Assembly: GCA_021648845.1 (NCBI GenBank)
Contig: JAKJHY010000013.1
Span: forward strand, 62,001 to 126,000
Length of the DNA: 64,000 bases
Reading direction: 5' to 3'
From: Mycobacterium sp. MBM
GTDB lineage: Bacteria > Actinomycetota > Actinomycetes > Mycobacteriales > Mycobacteriaceae
Shown: positions 52,371 through 60,258 of the stretch, one piece after another
How the letters are laid out: the number at the start of each line of letters is the position of its first letter
How positions within the stretch are numbered: the first letter of the stretch is position 1
The notes under the pieces: generated by a model
What the model was told of the DNA's origin: nothing
Databases searched by the model: none
The model's input: the letters and a program-made list of their open reading frames with translations, nothing else
Translations under genes and position numbers: made by a program

Positions 52371-53515
52371 CTCCCCCGACTGCGCCCACACATCGCCGAC
52401 GTCGACGATGGAGTCGCCCTGGTATCGGCCTGCGGCTGCTGGCAGCCCAAGCCATCGTGTTGGTCGCTGGGGCCGCTACGACCGCAGTGGTGGCCGCCGT
52501 CGTTGGCCCGCCCCTCTTTCGTGAGCATCTTCATCGCGCAGGAGTGCCGATGGACTCGCCGGAGGAACTTCACGCCGAGGAGGCCTACGGATACGCGACG
52601 GTATTCTCCATCGGAGGCGCGCTGGCAGTCTCGGCGCTTGCCGCGCTTGCTGTCAGTTTTTACGTCAGCCGACGCCTCCAACGGTCAATCACTGAAGTCG
52701 CCTCCGCTGCAACTGATGTCGCCCAGGGAAACTACGAGATCCGCGTATCCCCGCCGCGCCTCGGTGACGACTTCGATGTGCTCGCGACCGCCTTCAACCA
52801 GATGGCCTCCCGGCTCCAAGCCGTCGATTCGACACGACAGCGACTTTTCGGAGACTTGGCGCACGAGATCCGCACACCGGTCGCGGTGCTGGAGGCCTAT
52901 ATCGAAGCCCTCGAAGACGGGGTGCGCACTTTGACACCGCAGACGGCAGCCATGCTGCGCGACCAAACCCGACGCCTGGTGCGATTCTCCGATGATGTCG
53001 CCGCCCTCGCCAAAGCCGAGGAAAGCTCGGTTTCCATGTCCTACGCCACTATTGAGGTCGACCGCTTGACGCACCAATGCGTTGCCGCGGTCCAGGAACG
53101 CTACGACATCAAAGGGGTTTCGCTCCGCGTACACCTCCAGAAGGCGCTACCGCCGTTGTGGGCCGACGAGCAAAGACTTTCCCAAGTCCTGGGCAATCTG
53201 CTGGAAAATGCGCTGCGGCACACTCCTACCGGCGGGTCGGTCGACGTCAGTTGTGTCCGCGACGGCGACCGGTTGAGGATCGCCGTCGCCGACACCGGCG
53301 AAGGAATTGCCCCCGAGCACCTCACCCGGCTGTTCGAGCGGTTCTATCGGGCAGACGCCGCCCGCGATCGCGAGCACGGCGGTGCGGGTCTGGGGCTCGC
53401 CATCGCGAAGGCATTAGTCGAAGCCCACGGCGGAACCATTTCCGTGACTAGCGACGGCGCGGGCGCCGGCGCAACATTCACCGTCGACCTCTCCACCGTC
53501 CCCGGAGCGCGCTGA
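52367..53515 (+). CDS. membrane sensor histidine kinase
   Basis: A 382-residue kinase starting from GTG at 52367. Two helices (about residues 21-48 and 78-99) enclose a short extracellular loop of about 30 residues, then HAMP, an H-box LAHEIRTPVAVLEAYIE with His166, and the N, G1, F and G2 boxes (LLENALRHTPTGG, ADTGEGIAPEHL, ERFYRAD, GGAGLGLAI). The very short sensor loop (HLHRAGVPMDSPEELHAEEA) contains several His and Met residues compatible with metal sensing; this is inference. Confidence 0.92.
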   Translation: MTPPTAPTHRRRRRWSRPGIGLRLLAAQAIVLVAGAATTAVVAAVVGPPLFREHLHRAGVPMDSPEELHAEEAYGYATVFSIGGALAVSALAALAVSFYVSRRLQRSITEVASAATDVAQGNYEIRVSPPRLGDDFDVLATAFNQMASRLQAVDSTRQRLFGDLAHEIRTPVAVLEAYIEALEDGVRTLTPQTAAMLRDQTRRLVRFSDDVAALAKAEESSVSMSYATIEVDRLTHQCVAAVQERYDIKGVSLRVHLQKALPPLWADEQRLSQVLGNLLENALRHTPTGGSVDVSCVRDGDRLRIAVADTGEGIAPEHLTRLFERFYRADAARDREHGGAGLGLAIAKALVEAHGGTISVTSDGAGAGATFTVDLSTVPGAR

Positions 53516-53572
53516 GCCAACCCTTAATAGAGCTACCTCAGCGCGGAACTGACCGGCAAGCCGTTCGACTTG

Positions 53573-54259
53573 CTACTTCTCCAACATTCCCTGCATCGTG
53601 TCGATCTCTGTTTGTTGAGAGGCGACGATGTTTCGCGCCATCTCGACCGCCGCCGAGAACTGGCCGTTATCGATCTCCTGCTGCGCCATCATGATCGCAC
53701 CTTTGTGGTGCTCGATCATCTGCGTCAAGAAGAGTCGGCTAGCCTCGGCGCCTTGCGCATTCTGAAGCGCAGCCATGTCGGCCTCCGACATCATGCCGTG
53801 GCCGCCGTCCATACCGGGCATATTGCCCATGTCGCCGCTAGGCATCTGGTGGCCAGGCATATTGTGGCCGGGCATTGCGGTGCTGGTCGGCGCAGGTGCA
53901 GGCGAGGACGACGCTCCCCACTCCTGAAGCCAGCCCTGCATCGTCTCGATCTCAGGGCCTTGTGCGTTCTTGATTTCGTTCGCCAGTGAGATGACCTTGG
54001 GATCGATGCCTTGCTTGCCCAGAAGCATGTCGCTCATCTCGATCGCCTGCTGATGATGCGGAATCATGCCTTGGGTGAACGTCACATCAGCGTCGTTGTG
54101 GGTAGCGTCGCTGTTCGCAGCACTCGGCGATGCCGATGCTGCTGCCGAGGTGCTGCTGGTCGATGGCTGAGAGTCTGTTGCCGCATTCGAACACGCGCCG
54201 ACAAACAGGGCCGACGCTACTAACGCCGCAATCCCTAAACCATTCCTCTTGTGCTGCAT
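53573..54259 (-). CDS. DUF305 copper-associated lipoprotein
   Basis: A 228-residue lipoprotein with lipobox FVGAC (Cys23). Two DUF305 repeats each carry an HH pair, FTQGMIPHHQQAIEMSDM and QMIEHHKGAIMMAQQE. Between them lies a Met/His-rich run (AMPGHNMPGHQMPSGDMGNM) of the copper-binding kind. DUF305 proteins accompany copper-resistance genes and two-component systems. ATG at 54259 with AAAGGAT. It is convergent with the kinase gene, and response-regulator-type repeats lie 108 bp upstream. Confidence 0.88.
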   Translation of the reverse strand: MQHKRNGLGIAALVASALFVGACSNAATDSQPSTSSTSAAASASPSAANSDATHNDADVTFTQGMIPHHQQAIEMSDMLLGKQGIDPKVISLANEIKNAQGPEIETMQGWLQEWGASSSPAPAPTSTAMPGHNMPGHQMPSGDMGNMPGMDGGHGMMSEADMAALQNAQGAEASRLFLTQMIEHHKGAIMMAQQEIDNGQFSAAVEMARNIVASQQTEIDTMQGMLEK

Positions 54260-54687
54260 CGCACATCCTTTCTCACAGAGCATCGCGACACCACGCGTCG
54301 ATGCGGCAAGCGCCATCGCCGCCTCAGTCCAGCCTCAAGAAGCCGTGTATGCGCCGGTTCGTGTTCTGATGAAGATTTGATGAAGAGGCGTACTTGGACC
54401 TTCGTCACCCTTCGCACCACCCGGCCAGATCGCCGAACCGCGATGTAAGGCTCTGTTCGGCCGCTCTCCCACAGCGGCCCGGCTCGTGCTCAGCGCCACG
54501 GATGACCAAGGATGTGCGATTGACCAAGGATGTGGGATCAACCGGATCGGGATGCTGGGGTTGGGTCAATTGAACGTCTCAGCCCAACGGATTTGCGCGG
54601 GACAAGTTCTTGACGGGTCTCTGAAGGTGAAACTGCGTCCCTCCAAGGCAACCACCTCGGCAACGGCGCTAAGTAGACGGAGGCCCG
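54260..54687. other. gene-free stretch with two kinds of short repeat
   Basis: No supported gene in about 430 bp. It holds the TGATGAAG direct repeats at 54367-54385 and a 14-bp direct repeat TGACCAAGGATGTG at 54503-54516 and 54521-54534 (period 18). The second pair has no recognised binder. Confidence 0.45.
54367..54385. promoter_or_regulatory. direct repeat TGATGAAG-ATT-TGATGAAG
   Basis: Two identical octamers with an 11-bp period, 108 bp upstream of the DUF305 ATG on the minus strand. Same class as the repeats at 51544 and 41303. Confidence 0.6.
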
Positions 54688-54841
54688 ATGAGTGATGAGT
54701 ACCAATGCCGCCGCGACGAATTGGGCCGCACCTGCACAAGCGTCGACCTCGCTGAGGCCGGCATCGGTGCAGGCGTGGAGGTTCTTGGCACGCTTCTTGG
54801 CCACGACGAGGACGCAGGCAGCCGCAGGGGCGACCCAACGC

Positions 54842-54900
54842 CCCTGACGTCCGTCCTACCCACGATAGGGCTGTTGATCGTCGCCAACATCGACGCCTGA
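54842..54900 (+). pseudogene. truncated cadD 5' remnant
   Basis: The translated end of a short open frame, LTSVLPTIGLLIVANIDA, matches the first residues of the CadD at 28752 (SSVLPAIGLFIVTNIDD), also at the DNA level. After the NID motif the homology stops and a TGA follows. Only about 17 of 199 residues remain. The upstream 50 codons of the same frame (from 54688) are not CadD-like. Confidence 0.65.
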
Positions 54901-55506
54901 TGAGCCACTCAACGCATCAGGAGTTCGGTCACATCTTCGCAGAACAGCACGGGCATGGTTCTTGCATGTCAGCGCAGCAAGGGCACGGTTCCTGTATACC
55001 GACGCAGCACGGGCACTTGCCATCGGCATCGCCATCACGGCGTCACCACAACACCACATCAACGGCTCCGCGCCGCCAGCCGTATAGGTGACAGCCATGG
55101 GGGCGGCGCCCGTGACATCGAAGTAAATCTTGCCGGTCGAGGTTTGACCCTGAGCCAACGTTGCCCCGGAAATGCCTTGCGCGGTCGCTACTTGCCAGAG
55201 CACTGGGTATCTGGTGCCATCAGAGGTTGCCCAAAAATTGGGGATAACCGGCGTAGCGGTGCCAGAGGCCGCTGTGACGGTTGCAGTTGCCTCCCAGAGT
55301 TGCCCGGCCAACGGATAGCCAGGGGCCTTATCCGCACTTACTTTGAGACCCGTCACCGACCAGTCGAGCAGGCCGCCGCCATCTACGACCTGCTGGTGAG
55401 ACCCGAAGCGATGTACACCATGGTCTGCAGCGGCCACTCCTGAGAATCCGAAGCTCATCATCGCTATTACCGACGCCAGCACCGTCACCAAACCAAATCC
55501 GCGCAC
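54856..55506 (-). CDS. MPT63-like (DUF1942) secreted protein with aberrant C-terminus
   Basis: A 216-residue exported protein from a GTG at 55506 with AAAAGGAG before it. Signal peptide up to FGFSGVAAA. The next 125 residues follow M. tuberculosis MPT63 closely: VTGLKVSADKAPGYPLAGQLWEATATV, PVIPNFWATSDGTRYPVLWQ, TLAQGQTSTGKIYFDVTGA and PLMW. MPT63 ends here, but this frame runs on for about 55 residues into sequence antisense to the His/Cys repeat peptide and the cadD remnant. The original stop was probably lost at a deletion or insertion junction near 55050. The core Ig-like fold should still form; its role is unknown. Confidence 0.75.
   Translation of the reverse strand: MRGFGLVTVLASVIAMMSFGFSGVAAADHGVHRFGSHQQVVDGGGLLDWSVTGLKVSADKAPGYPLAGQLWEATATVTAASGTATPVIPNFWATSDGTRYPVLWQVATAQGISGATLAQGQTSTGKIYFDVTGAAPMAVTYTAGGAEPLMWCCGDAVMAMPMASARAASVYRNRALAALTCKNHARAVLRRCDRTPDALSGSSGVDVGDDQQPYRG
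54900..55091 (+). CDS. His/Cys-rich repeat peptide, metallothionein-like
   Basis: A 63-residue frame starting MSHSTHQEFGHIFAEQ. Residues 16-45 are 2.5 copies of a ten-residue unit, QHGHGSCMSA, QQGHGSCIPT and QHGHLPSASP. Base changes between copies fall mainly at third codon positions in this frame (CAT/CAC, TCT/TCC, TGC/TGT), which argues that this frame is or was translated. The ATG overlaps the stop of the cadD remnant, TGATG. Clustered His and Cys would bind Cd, Zn or Cu. The end of the antisense MPT63-like gene overlaps it. No family is recognised. Confidence 0.45.
   Translation: MSHSTHQEFGHIFAEQHGHGSCMSAQQGHGSCIPTQHGHLPSASPSRRHHNTTSTAPRRQPYR
54945..55034. repeat. tandem 30-bp repeat, about 2.5 copies
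   Basis: Units begin with CAGCAC/CAGCAA at 54945, 54975 and 55005 and continue GGGCA(T/C)GGTTC. The period is exactly 30 bp and the third copy diverges after 12 bp. Confidence 0.8.
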
Positions 55507-55812
55507 ACCTACTCCTTTTGACCTTGCCGCTGTGACCACTGGACTGTGTAGTGACTGGGGCACTGAGCATCCATCTACTATCTCTGTACCGAGATAGTAG
55601 ATGGATGTAGTCGCGCTGCTTCGTTCACGCCGCACAATGGTGTCGTGAGCGGGATTCGAAGCTACCGCCGGCTAAAGATCCGGGTGTTGTGACGCTGGAG
55701 ACTTCAATGTCGTTCCTGACGAGCGGGTAATAGCTCTTTGCGTCGTGATCTCGGCTTACAACGCCTCCACCTCGTGGGTCGTGAGTGTTCGCATTTTGAT
55801 AAGGATGAGCAA
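55507..55812. promoter_or_regulatory. divergent spacer between MPT63-like and aminopropyltransferase-like genes
   Basis: About 300 bp without a gene. The main element is the 14-bp perfect inverted repeat at 55571-55604. AAGGATGAGC near 55801 is the ribosome-binding site for the plus-strand gene. Confidence 0.45.
55571..55604. promoter_or_regulatory. perfect 14-bp inverted repeat, 6-bp loop
   Basis: CCATCTACTATCTC, then TGTACC, then the exact complement. It lies 65-98 bp upstream of the MPT63-like GTG and about 210 bp before the plus-strand gene. No T run follows, so an operator is more likely than a terminator. It contains GATAGTAG, distantly like the TAC/GTA half-sites of BlaI-family operators. 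Confidence 0.7.
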
Positions 55813-57360
55813 GTGACAGGTCCCACCTCATTTCCAGACGGACAACAGGCAGGGCGGGGGCCGCTGCCCACTCTGGGCTCTCGCCCCGCGGCGATTCTGG
55901 TGGTCTTTTCATCGGCCGCCGTGCTGGTGGTGGAGATCACCGCCTTGCGGTTACTGGCTCCGTACCTCGGCCTGACACTGGACACCAGCACTCTGGTCAT
56001 CGGAATCGCACTCGCAGCAATAGCTCTCGGCTCCTGGGCCGGAGGCCGCATATCCGATCGCACGGACCCGCGACAACTCATCGGATCCGCTCTCGGCGGG
56101 TCAGGCGCCGTGGTCGCGCTCACGCCGGCCGTGCTGCGGATGGCGGCGGAGTGGGCGCCGCCGCTGCTACTCATCGTCGCCTCACTGACCATTCTTGTTC
56201 CGGGCGCCCTGTTGTCCGCGGTGACACCGATGGTGACCAAGCTGCGCCTGACCACGCTAGACCAGACCGGGACGGTCGTCGGGCAGCTTTCTGGGCTCAG
56301 CACTGTGGGCGCCATCGCCGGCACTGTCCTTACTGGCTTCGTACTGATCTCGCGATTGCCGGTCAGCGCCATCCTGATCGGACTCGGGATGCTACTTGTC
56401 GTGGCCGGAGCCGTTGTCGAGTGGCGAATGCGCCGCTGGAAACGCGTCAATGCCATCGGGCTTGCTTCGATCCTTCTCGTCGGCGGTCTGGCCGACTACG
56501 TGGCGCCGGGTGGCTGCGATGCGGAAACCAAGTACCACTGCCTGCGGGTGGTGGCCGACGCTGAACGTGACACTGGTCGCACACTGGTCTTGGACGGTCT
56601 GAAGCACTCCTACCTCGACCTCAACGATCCCACCCATCTGCAGTTCGCTTATGTCCGCGGGCTCGCCTCGGTGGTCGATACCGCGTTCCCCGCGGGTCGC
56701 CCGCTGGCGGCCTATCACCTCGGCGGCGGCGGGCTCACTTTCCCGCGGTATCTGGCGGCCGCCCGGCCTGGGACACGCAGCCTGGTCTCCGAGATCGATG
56801 CAGGCGTGGTGCGCACCGACCGGGACGTGCTCGGTCTGGAATTCGACGCCGGTATCGAGGTCCGTGTCGAAGACGGCAGGCTCGGGCTCGCAAGCCTGGA
56901 TGCAGGCAGCCGAGATCTGATTGTCGGCGACGCCTTCGGAGGCGTCAGTGTGCCGTGGCATCTCACGACAACAGAGGCGATCGCCGATGTACGCCGTGCA
57001 CTCAACGGCACTGGACTGTACGTCGCCAACCTTATCGATTACGGCGAACTGTCCTTTGCACGTGCTGAAGTCGCCACCCTAAGCCAAACGTTCGATCACA
57101 TCCTGCTCGTCGGCGAACCCCGCGATCTCGGCCTGGATGCGGCGTTCGCACCCGATGGCGGCAACTTTGTCGTCGCCGCTTCCAACCGAGCCCTGGACTT
57201 TGAGGCCATCAAGACTGCGCTGGACGCTCGGGAAACGCAGTGGACGGTCGTGCAAGGTGAGGCGTTGCGGCGGTGGATCGGTGACGCGGAGACGCTCTCC
57301 GACGACTACGCGCCCGTCGACCAGCTCTTGGAGCCGGCCCCTACGCGAAGCGCGCGATAG
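55813..57360 (+). CDS. membrane-anchored spermidine-synthase-like (PMT) protein
   Basis: A 515-residue fusion. The N-terminal 200 residues hold about six helices (starting AAILVVFSSAAVLVVEITALRLLAPYLG), as in the MFS-like domain fused to aminopropyltransferases. The C-terminal half is a Rossmann methyltransferase/spermidine-synthase fold with YHLGGGGLTFPRYLAAARPGTRSLVSEID and DLIVGDAFGGVSVPWHLTT. The usual Asp/Glu polyamine ligands are partly changed, so the reaction is uncertain. GTG at 55813 with AAGGA. It stands alone between divergent neighbours. Confidence 0.82.
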   Translation: MTGPTSFPDGQQAGRGPLPTLGSRPAAILVVFSSAAVLVVEITALRLLAPYLGLTLDTSTLVIGIALAAIALGSWAGGRISDRTDPRQLIGSALGGSGAVVALTPAVLRMAAEWAPPLLLIVASLTILVPGALLSAVTPMVTKLRLTTLDQTGTVVGQLSGLSTVGAIAGTVLTGFVLISRLPVSAILIGLGMLLVVAGAVVEWRMRRWKRVNAIGLASILLVGGLADYVAPGGCDAETKYHCLRVVADAERDTGRTLVLDGLKHSYLDLNDPTHLQFAYVRGLASVVDTAFPAGRPLAAYHLGGGGLTFPRYLAAARPGTRSLVSEIDAGVVRTDRDVLGLEFDAGIEVRVEDGRLGLASLDAGSRDLIVGDAFGGVSVPWHLTTTEAIADVRRALNGTGLYVANLIDYGELSFARAEVATLSQTFDHILLVGEPRDLGLDAAFAPDGGNFVVAASNRALDFEAIKTALDARETQWTVVQGEALRRWIGDAETLSDDYAPVDQLLEPAPTRSAR

Positions 57361-57429
57361 CGACGTCCACGCGTCGATTACGTCCTGCGCTTAGCACCGA
57401 CACAGACAGGCGCTGGGCAGGCCTTTCCG

Positions 57430-58245
57430 CTATGGTCCCAGCAGGATTCGGGCCAGCTCGGTCGTCGTCTCGACCCCGTCGTCGTATCCGCCCGCGCCGT
57501 CGAGACCGTTCATGATCGCCAGGGTGTAGCGCTGGCCCGGGCCGGCGAAGCCAACCGAGTTGACCACCCAGCCGCCCTCCTCCTGCGACCACCCGTTCTT
57601 GTTCCCCGGGCTCATCGCAGGACCGGCACCCCACACACCCCACTGCTGCGAGCTGTTTACCCGCTGCATCTCGGCGACCACCCCGGCCGCGTTGGCGGGC
57701 GTGAGGCCGGTCAGCACATAGTTCATCAGCGCGTCGAAATCGTCGGCGGTGCCCTTCTGAAATCCCCAGTACGGGTACACATCGCCGAATCCCGATTGTG
57801 GTTGCACACTTTTCATGCCGTAGCGGGAAAAGTTGGTGTTGAACACGTTGTCGGTTCCGCCGTAACGCGACCACAGCGCGTCGGCGGCATCGTTGTCCGA
57901 GCGGCGCAGCATGGCGACCATCTGCTCGCGGTCGGCTGCGGTGAGGCGCAGCGTTCCTGTCTGTTCGCGGCTGAGCAGATCTGCGACCATCGCGAGTTTG
58001 ATGGTCGATGCCGTCCAGATCGGCGTCCCGGCAGCGGCATTGCGGTAACGTGCGCCGGTGACCCTGTCTCGCAGGACGTATCCGACGGTGCCGGGGCGGG
58101 TCGCGACATACTTCTCGGCCGCGGCGATGCGTTGCTGCAGTACGCATTGCGGGTCGGCGGCACCGCAGTTCGCCGCGGCGGACGGTGCAGTGAGCAGACC
58201 GGTGCACAGCATGAGGACACCCATCGCCACGGCGAGCCGGTTCAC
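57430..58245 (-). CDS. secreted class-A beta-lactamase-fold serine hydrolase
   Basis: A 271-residue exported protein, signal MNRLAVAMGVLMLCTGLLTAPSAAA. The catalytic SxxK is Ser80-Thr-Ile-Lys83 (ASTIKLA) and SDN is Ser116-Asp-Asn118. The omega-loop Glu of true class A beta-lactamases and a KTG triad are not visible, so penicillin binding or a DD-peptidase-like activity is more likely than efficient hydrolysis. ATG at 58245 overlaps the stop of the DsbA-like gene. The pair is transcribed from a BlaI-type operator shared with the divergent L,D-transpeptidase. Confidence 0.8.
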   Translation of the reverse strand: MNRLAVAMGVLMLCTGLLTAPSAAANCGAADPQCVLQQRIAAAEKYVATRPGTVGYVLRDRVTGARYRNAAAGTPIWTASTIKLAMVADLLSREQTGTLRLTAADREQMVAMLRRSDNDAADALWSRYGGTDNVFNTNFSRYGMKSVQPQSGFGDVYPYWGFQKGTADDFDALMNYVLTGLTPANAAGVVAEMQRVNSSQQWGVWGAGPAMSPGNKNGWSQEEGGWVVNSVGFAGPGQRYTLAIMNGLDGAGGYDDGVETTTELARILLGP

Positions 58246-58919
58246 CGCAGCGCGTCCTCGACCGCGGCACGCAGGTCCTCGGCGCGGCGCAGCGCGATCT
58301 GCTGGCCGTTGACGAAGAAGGTGGGTGTGCCCATCACGCCGAGCCCCTCACCGTCGCGCTGGTCGACACGGATCCGCTCCAGTGTCGCCGGGTCGTTGTA
58401 GGCGGCCTCGAAGGCCGTCATGTCCAGACCGAGGTCGGCGGCGAACCCTCGGAAGACATCGTCGGCAGGTACCCGTTGCTCGCCCCATTCGGCCTGGGTG
58501 TCGAACATCTTCCGGTACATCGCTTCGAGTTGGCCCTGCTGCGCGGCGGCCTCCACGGCGCGCGCGGCACGCTCACCGTTGAAGTGCCCCGACAGCGGGA
58601 AGTAGCGCAGCACGAACTCAACGCGGTCGCCGTATTCGGTGCGCAGCTCCTCGACGAGCGGGTAGGCGGCGCGGCAGCCCTCGCACTCGAAGTCGAGGAA
58701 CTCCACGAGGGTGGCCTCGGGGTCCGGCGGATCGGTGAGGCGGTGGCTGCTGTCGCGCACCACCTGCGCGGCGCCGGTGTCGGCGGTGCCGGAGGGCGCC
58801 GGCGCAGCCCGGCGATCGTCGTTGTCCCCGCGGGTGATCAGCAGAACCACTGCCACCGCCACGATCGTGACGACGGCAAAAGCGGTCAGCCAGGCACGGC
58901 CGGCGCGTGTCTTCAACAA
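58242..58919 (-). CDS. exported DsbA/thioredoxin-domain protein, second copy
   Basis: A 225-residue protein with an N-terminal anchor (LTAFAVVTIVAVAVVLLI) and DsbA domain: FLDFECEGCRAAYPL, FNGERAARAVEAAAQQGQ and the cis-Pro loop GTPTFFVNG. Paralogue of 26476 and 63080. It starts with TTG at 58919, preceded by AGGGAAG. Overlap with the serine-hydrolase gene suggests the two act together, for instance oxidising Cys residues of an exported enzyme. The operator at 58975-58993 lies 55 bp upstream. Confidence 0.87.
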   Translation of the reverse strand: MLKTRAGRAWLTAFAVVTIVAVAVVLLITRGDNDDRRAAPAPSGTADTGAAQVVRDSSHRLTDPPDPEATLVEFLDFECEGCRAAYPLVEELRTEYGDRVEFVLRYFPLSGHFNGERAARAVEAAAQQGQLEAMYRKMFDTQAEWGEQRVPADDVFRGFAADLGLDMTAFEAAYNDPATLERIRVDQRDGEGLGVMGTPTFFVNGQQIALRRAEDLRAAVEDALR

Positions 58920-58974
58920 CAGTTCACTTCCCTGTGGGGTCGATAATCCGGCGCGCTCACGCGCTGACGTGCAT

Positions 58975-58993
58975 ATACGTAGCAGCTACGTAG
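58975..58993. promoter_or_regulatory. BlaI-type operator candidate, ATACGTAG-CAG-CTACGTAG
   Basis: One mismatch from a perfect dyad. It lies between the divergent DsbA/serine-hydrolase pair (55 bp) and the L,D-transpeptidase (44 bp), so it can control both. Confidence 0.8.
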
Positions 58994-59037
58994 GATGGTA
59001 GCGCAACAGATTCTCGGCGACGGACAGGACGGCATTG

Positions 59038-60258
59038 ATGAGGCGGGCGACATCAACGGTACGCATGCGAGGCACCGTGCGGACCACGACGCTGACACTC
59101 GTCACTCTGGTAGCACTGGTCTTGGGGTTGAGCGCCTGCAGTTCGTCACCGCGGACACCCGAGGCGCAACCGATTGAGAAGGGCACACCTTACGGTGACC
59201 TGCTCGTCCCTAAGCTGCAGGCTTCGGTTGCCGATGGCGATATCGGGGTCACCGTCGAGGAACCGGTGACTGTCAGCGTGGAGGCCGGCGTCCTCGGCGA
59301 GGTGACCCTTGTCAATGCGCAGGGCCGGATGGTCGAAGGCGAACTGAGCGCGGACGGTGTGTCGTGGCGCTCGGCCGAACCACTCGGATACAACAAGGAA
59401 TACACGCTCAAGGCCGACGCCCTCGGATTGGGCGGGGTGACGCACACCAGCGCCACCTTCGAGACGCACTCCCCGCAGAACCTGACGATGCCTTATGTCA
59501 TGCCCGACGACGGCGCGGTGGTCGGTGTCGGCCAGCCAATTTCGGTGACTTTCGACGAAGTGATCCCGGACCGGTTGGCCGCACAGCGTGCCGTCACCGT
59601 CACCACCACACCTGAGGTGGAGGGTGCGTTTTACTGGCTCAGCGGCCGTGAGATGCGGTGGCGTCCTGCGCAGTACTGGAAGCCCGGCACCAAAGTCGAC
59701 GTTCGGGTGAACACCTACGGTGTTGATCTCGGCGATGGCTTGTTCGGCCAGGATGATGTCACCACCGGGTTCACCATCGGTGATGAGGTCATCGCCACCG
59801 CTGACGACGCCACCAAGACGCTGACGGTGCGGGTCAACGGTGAGGTCGCTAAGTCGATGCCGATCTCGATGGGCAAGGACAGCACGCCGACCGACAACGG
59901 CACCTATATCGTGGCCGAACGCCTGGCGGACATGGTGATGGATTCCTCGACCTACGGGGTTGCGGTGAACTCACCCGACGGGTATCGCACCGAGGTCAAG
60001 TGGGCCACCCGGATGTCCTACAGTGGAATTTTCGTGCACGCGGCACCCTGGTCGGTCGGCAGTCAGGGCCGCACCAATGTCAGCCACGGTTGCCTCAACG
60101 CGAGCACCGAGAACGCGAAATGGTTCTACGACAACACCAAACGCGGCGACATCGTCGAGGTCGTCAACACCGTCGGCCCGACGCTGCCGGGCATCGACGG
60201 CCTCGGCGACTGGAACATCCCATGGGAGCAGTGGAAGGCCGGCAACGCCGCCGCCTAG
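59038..60258 (+). CDS. L,D-transpeptidase lipoprotein (LdtMt2-like), second copy
   Basis: A 406-residue lipoprotein with lipobox LSAC (Cys34), two Ig-like domains and the YkuD domain with VHAAPWSVGSQGRTNVSHGC. Most of its length aligns without gaps with the copy at 41471. Start taken at ATG 59038 (TTG 59035 and ATG 59068 are alternatives). It makes 3-3 cross-links. It is convergent with the second blaI: both stop codons share a CTAG. A BlaI-type operator lies 44 bp upstream. Confidence 0.93.
   Translation: MRRATSTVRMRGTVRTTTLTLVTLVALVLGLSACSSSPRTPEAQPIEKGTPYGDLLVPKLQASVADGDIGVTVEEPVTVSVEAGVLGEVTLVNAQGRMVEGELSADGVSWRSAEPLGYNKEYTLKADALGLGGVTHTSATFETHSPQNLTMPYVMPDDGAVVGVGQPISVTFDEVIPDRLAAQRAVTVTTTPEVEGAFYWLSGREMRWRPAQYWKPGTKVDVRVNTYGVDLGDGLFGQDDVTTGFTIGDEVIATADDATKTLTVRVNGEVAKSMPISMGKDSTPTDNGTYIVAERLADMVMDSSTYGVAVNSPDGYRTEVKWATRMSYSGIFVHAAPWSVGSQGRTNVSHGCLNASTENAKWFYDNTKRGDIVEVVNTVGPTLPGIDGLGDWNIPWEQWKAGNAAA

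Noticed and set aside
54486..54695. Small plus-strand frame over the TGACCAAGGATGTG repeats.
   Set aside because: No ribosome-binding site, no recognisable domain and composition unlike a protein.
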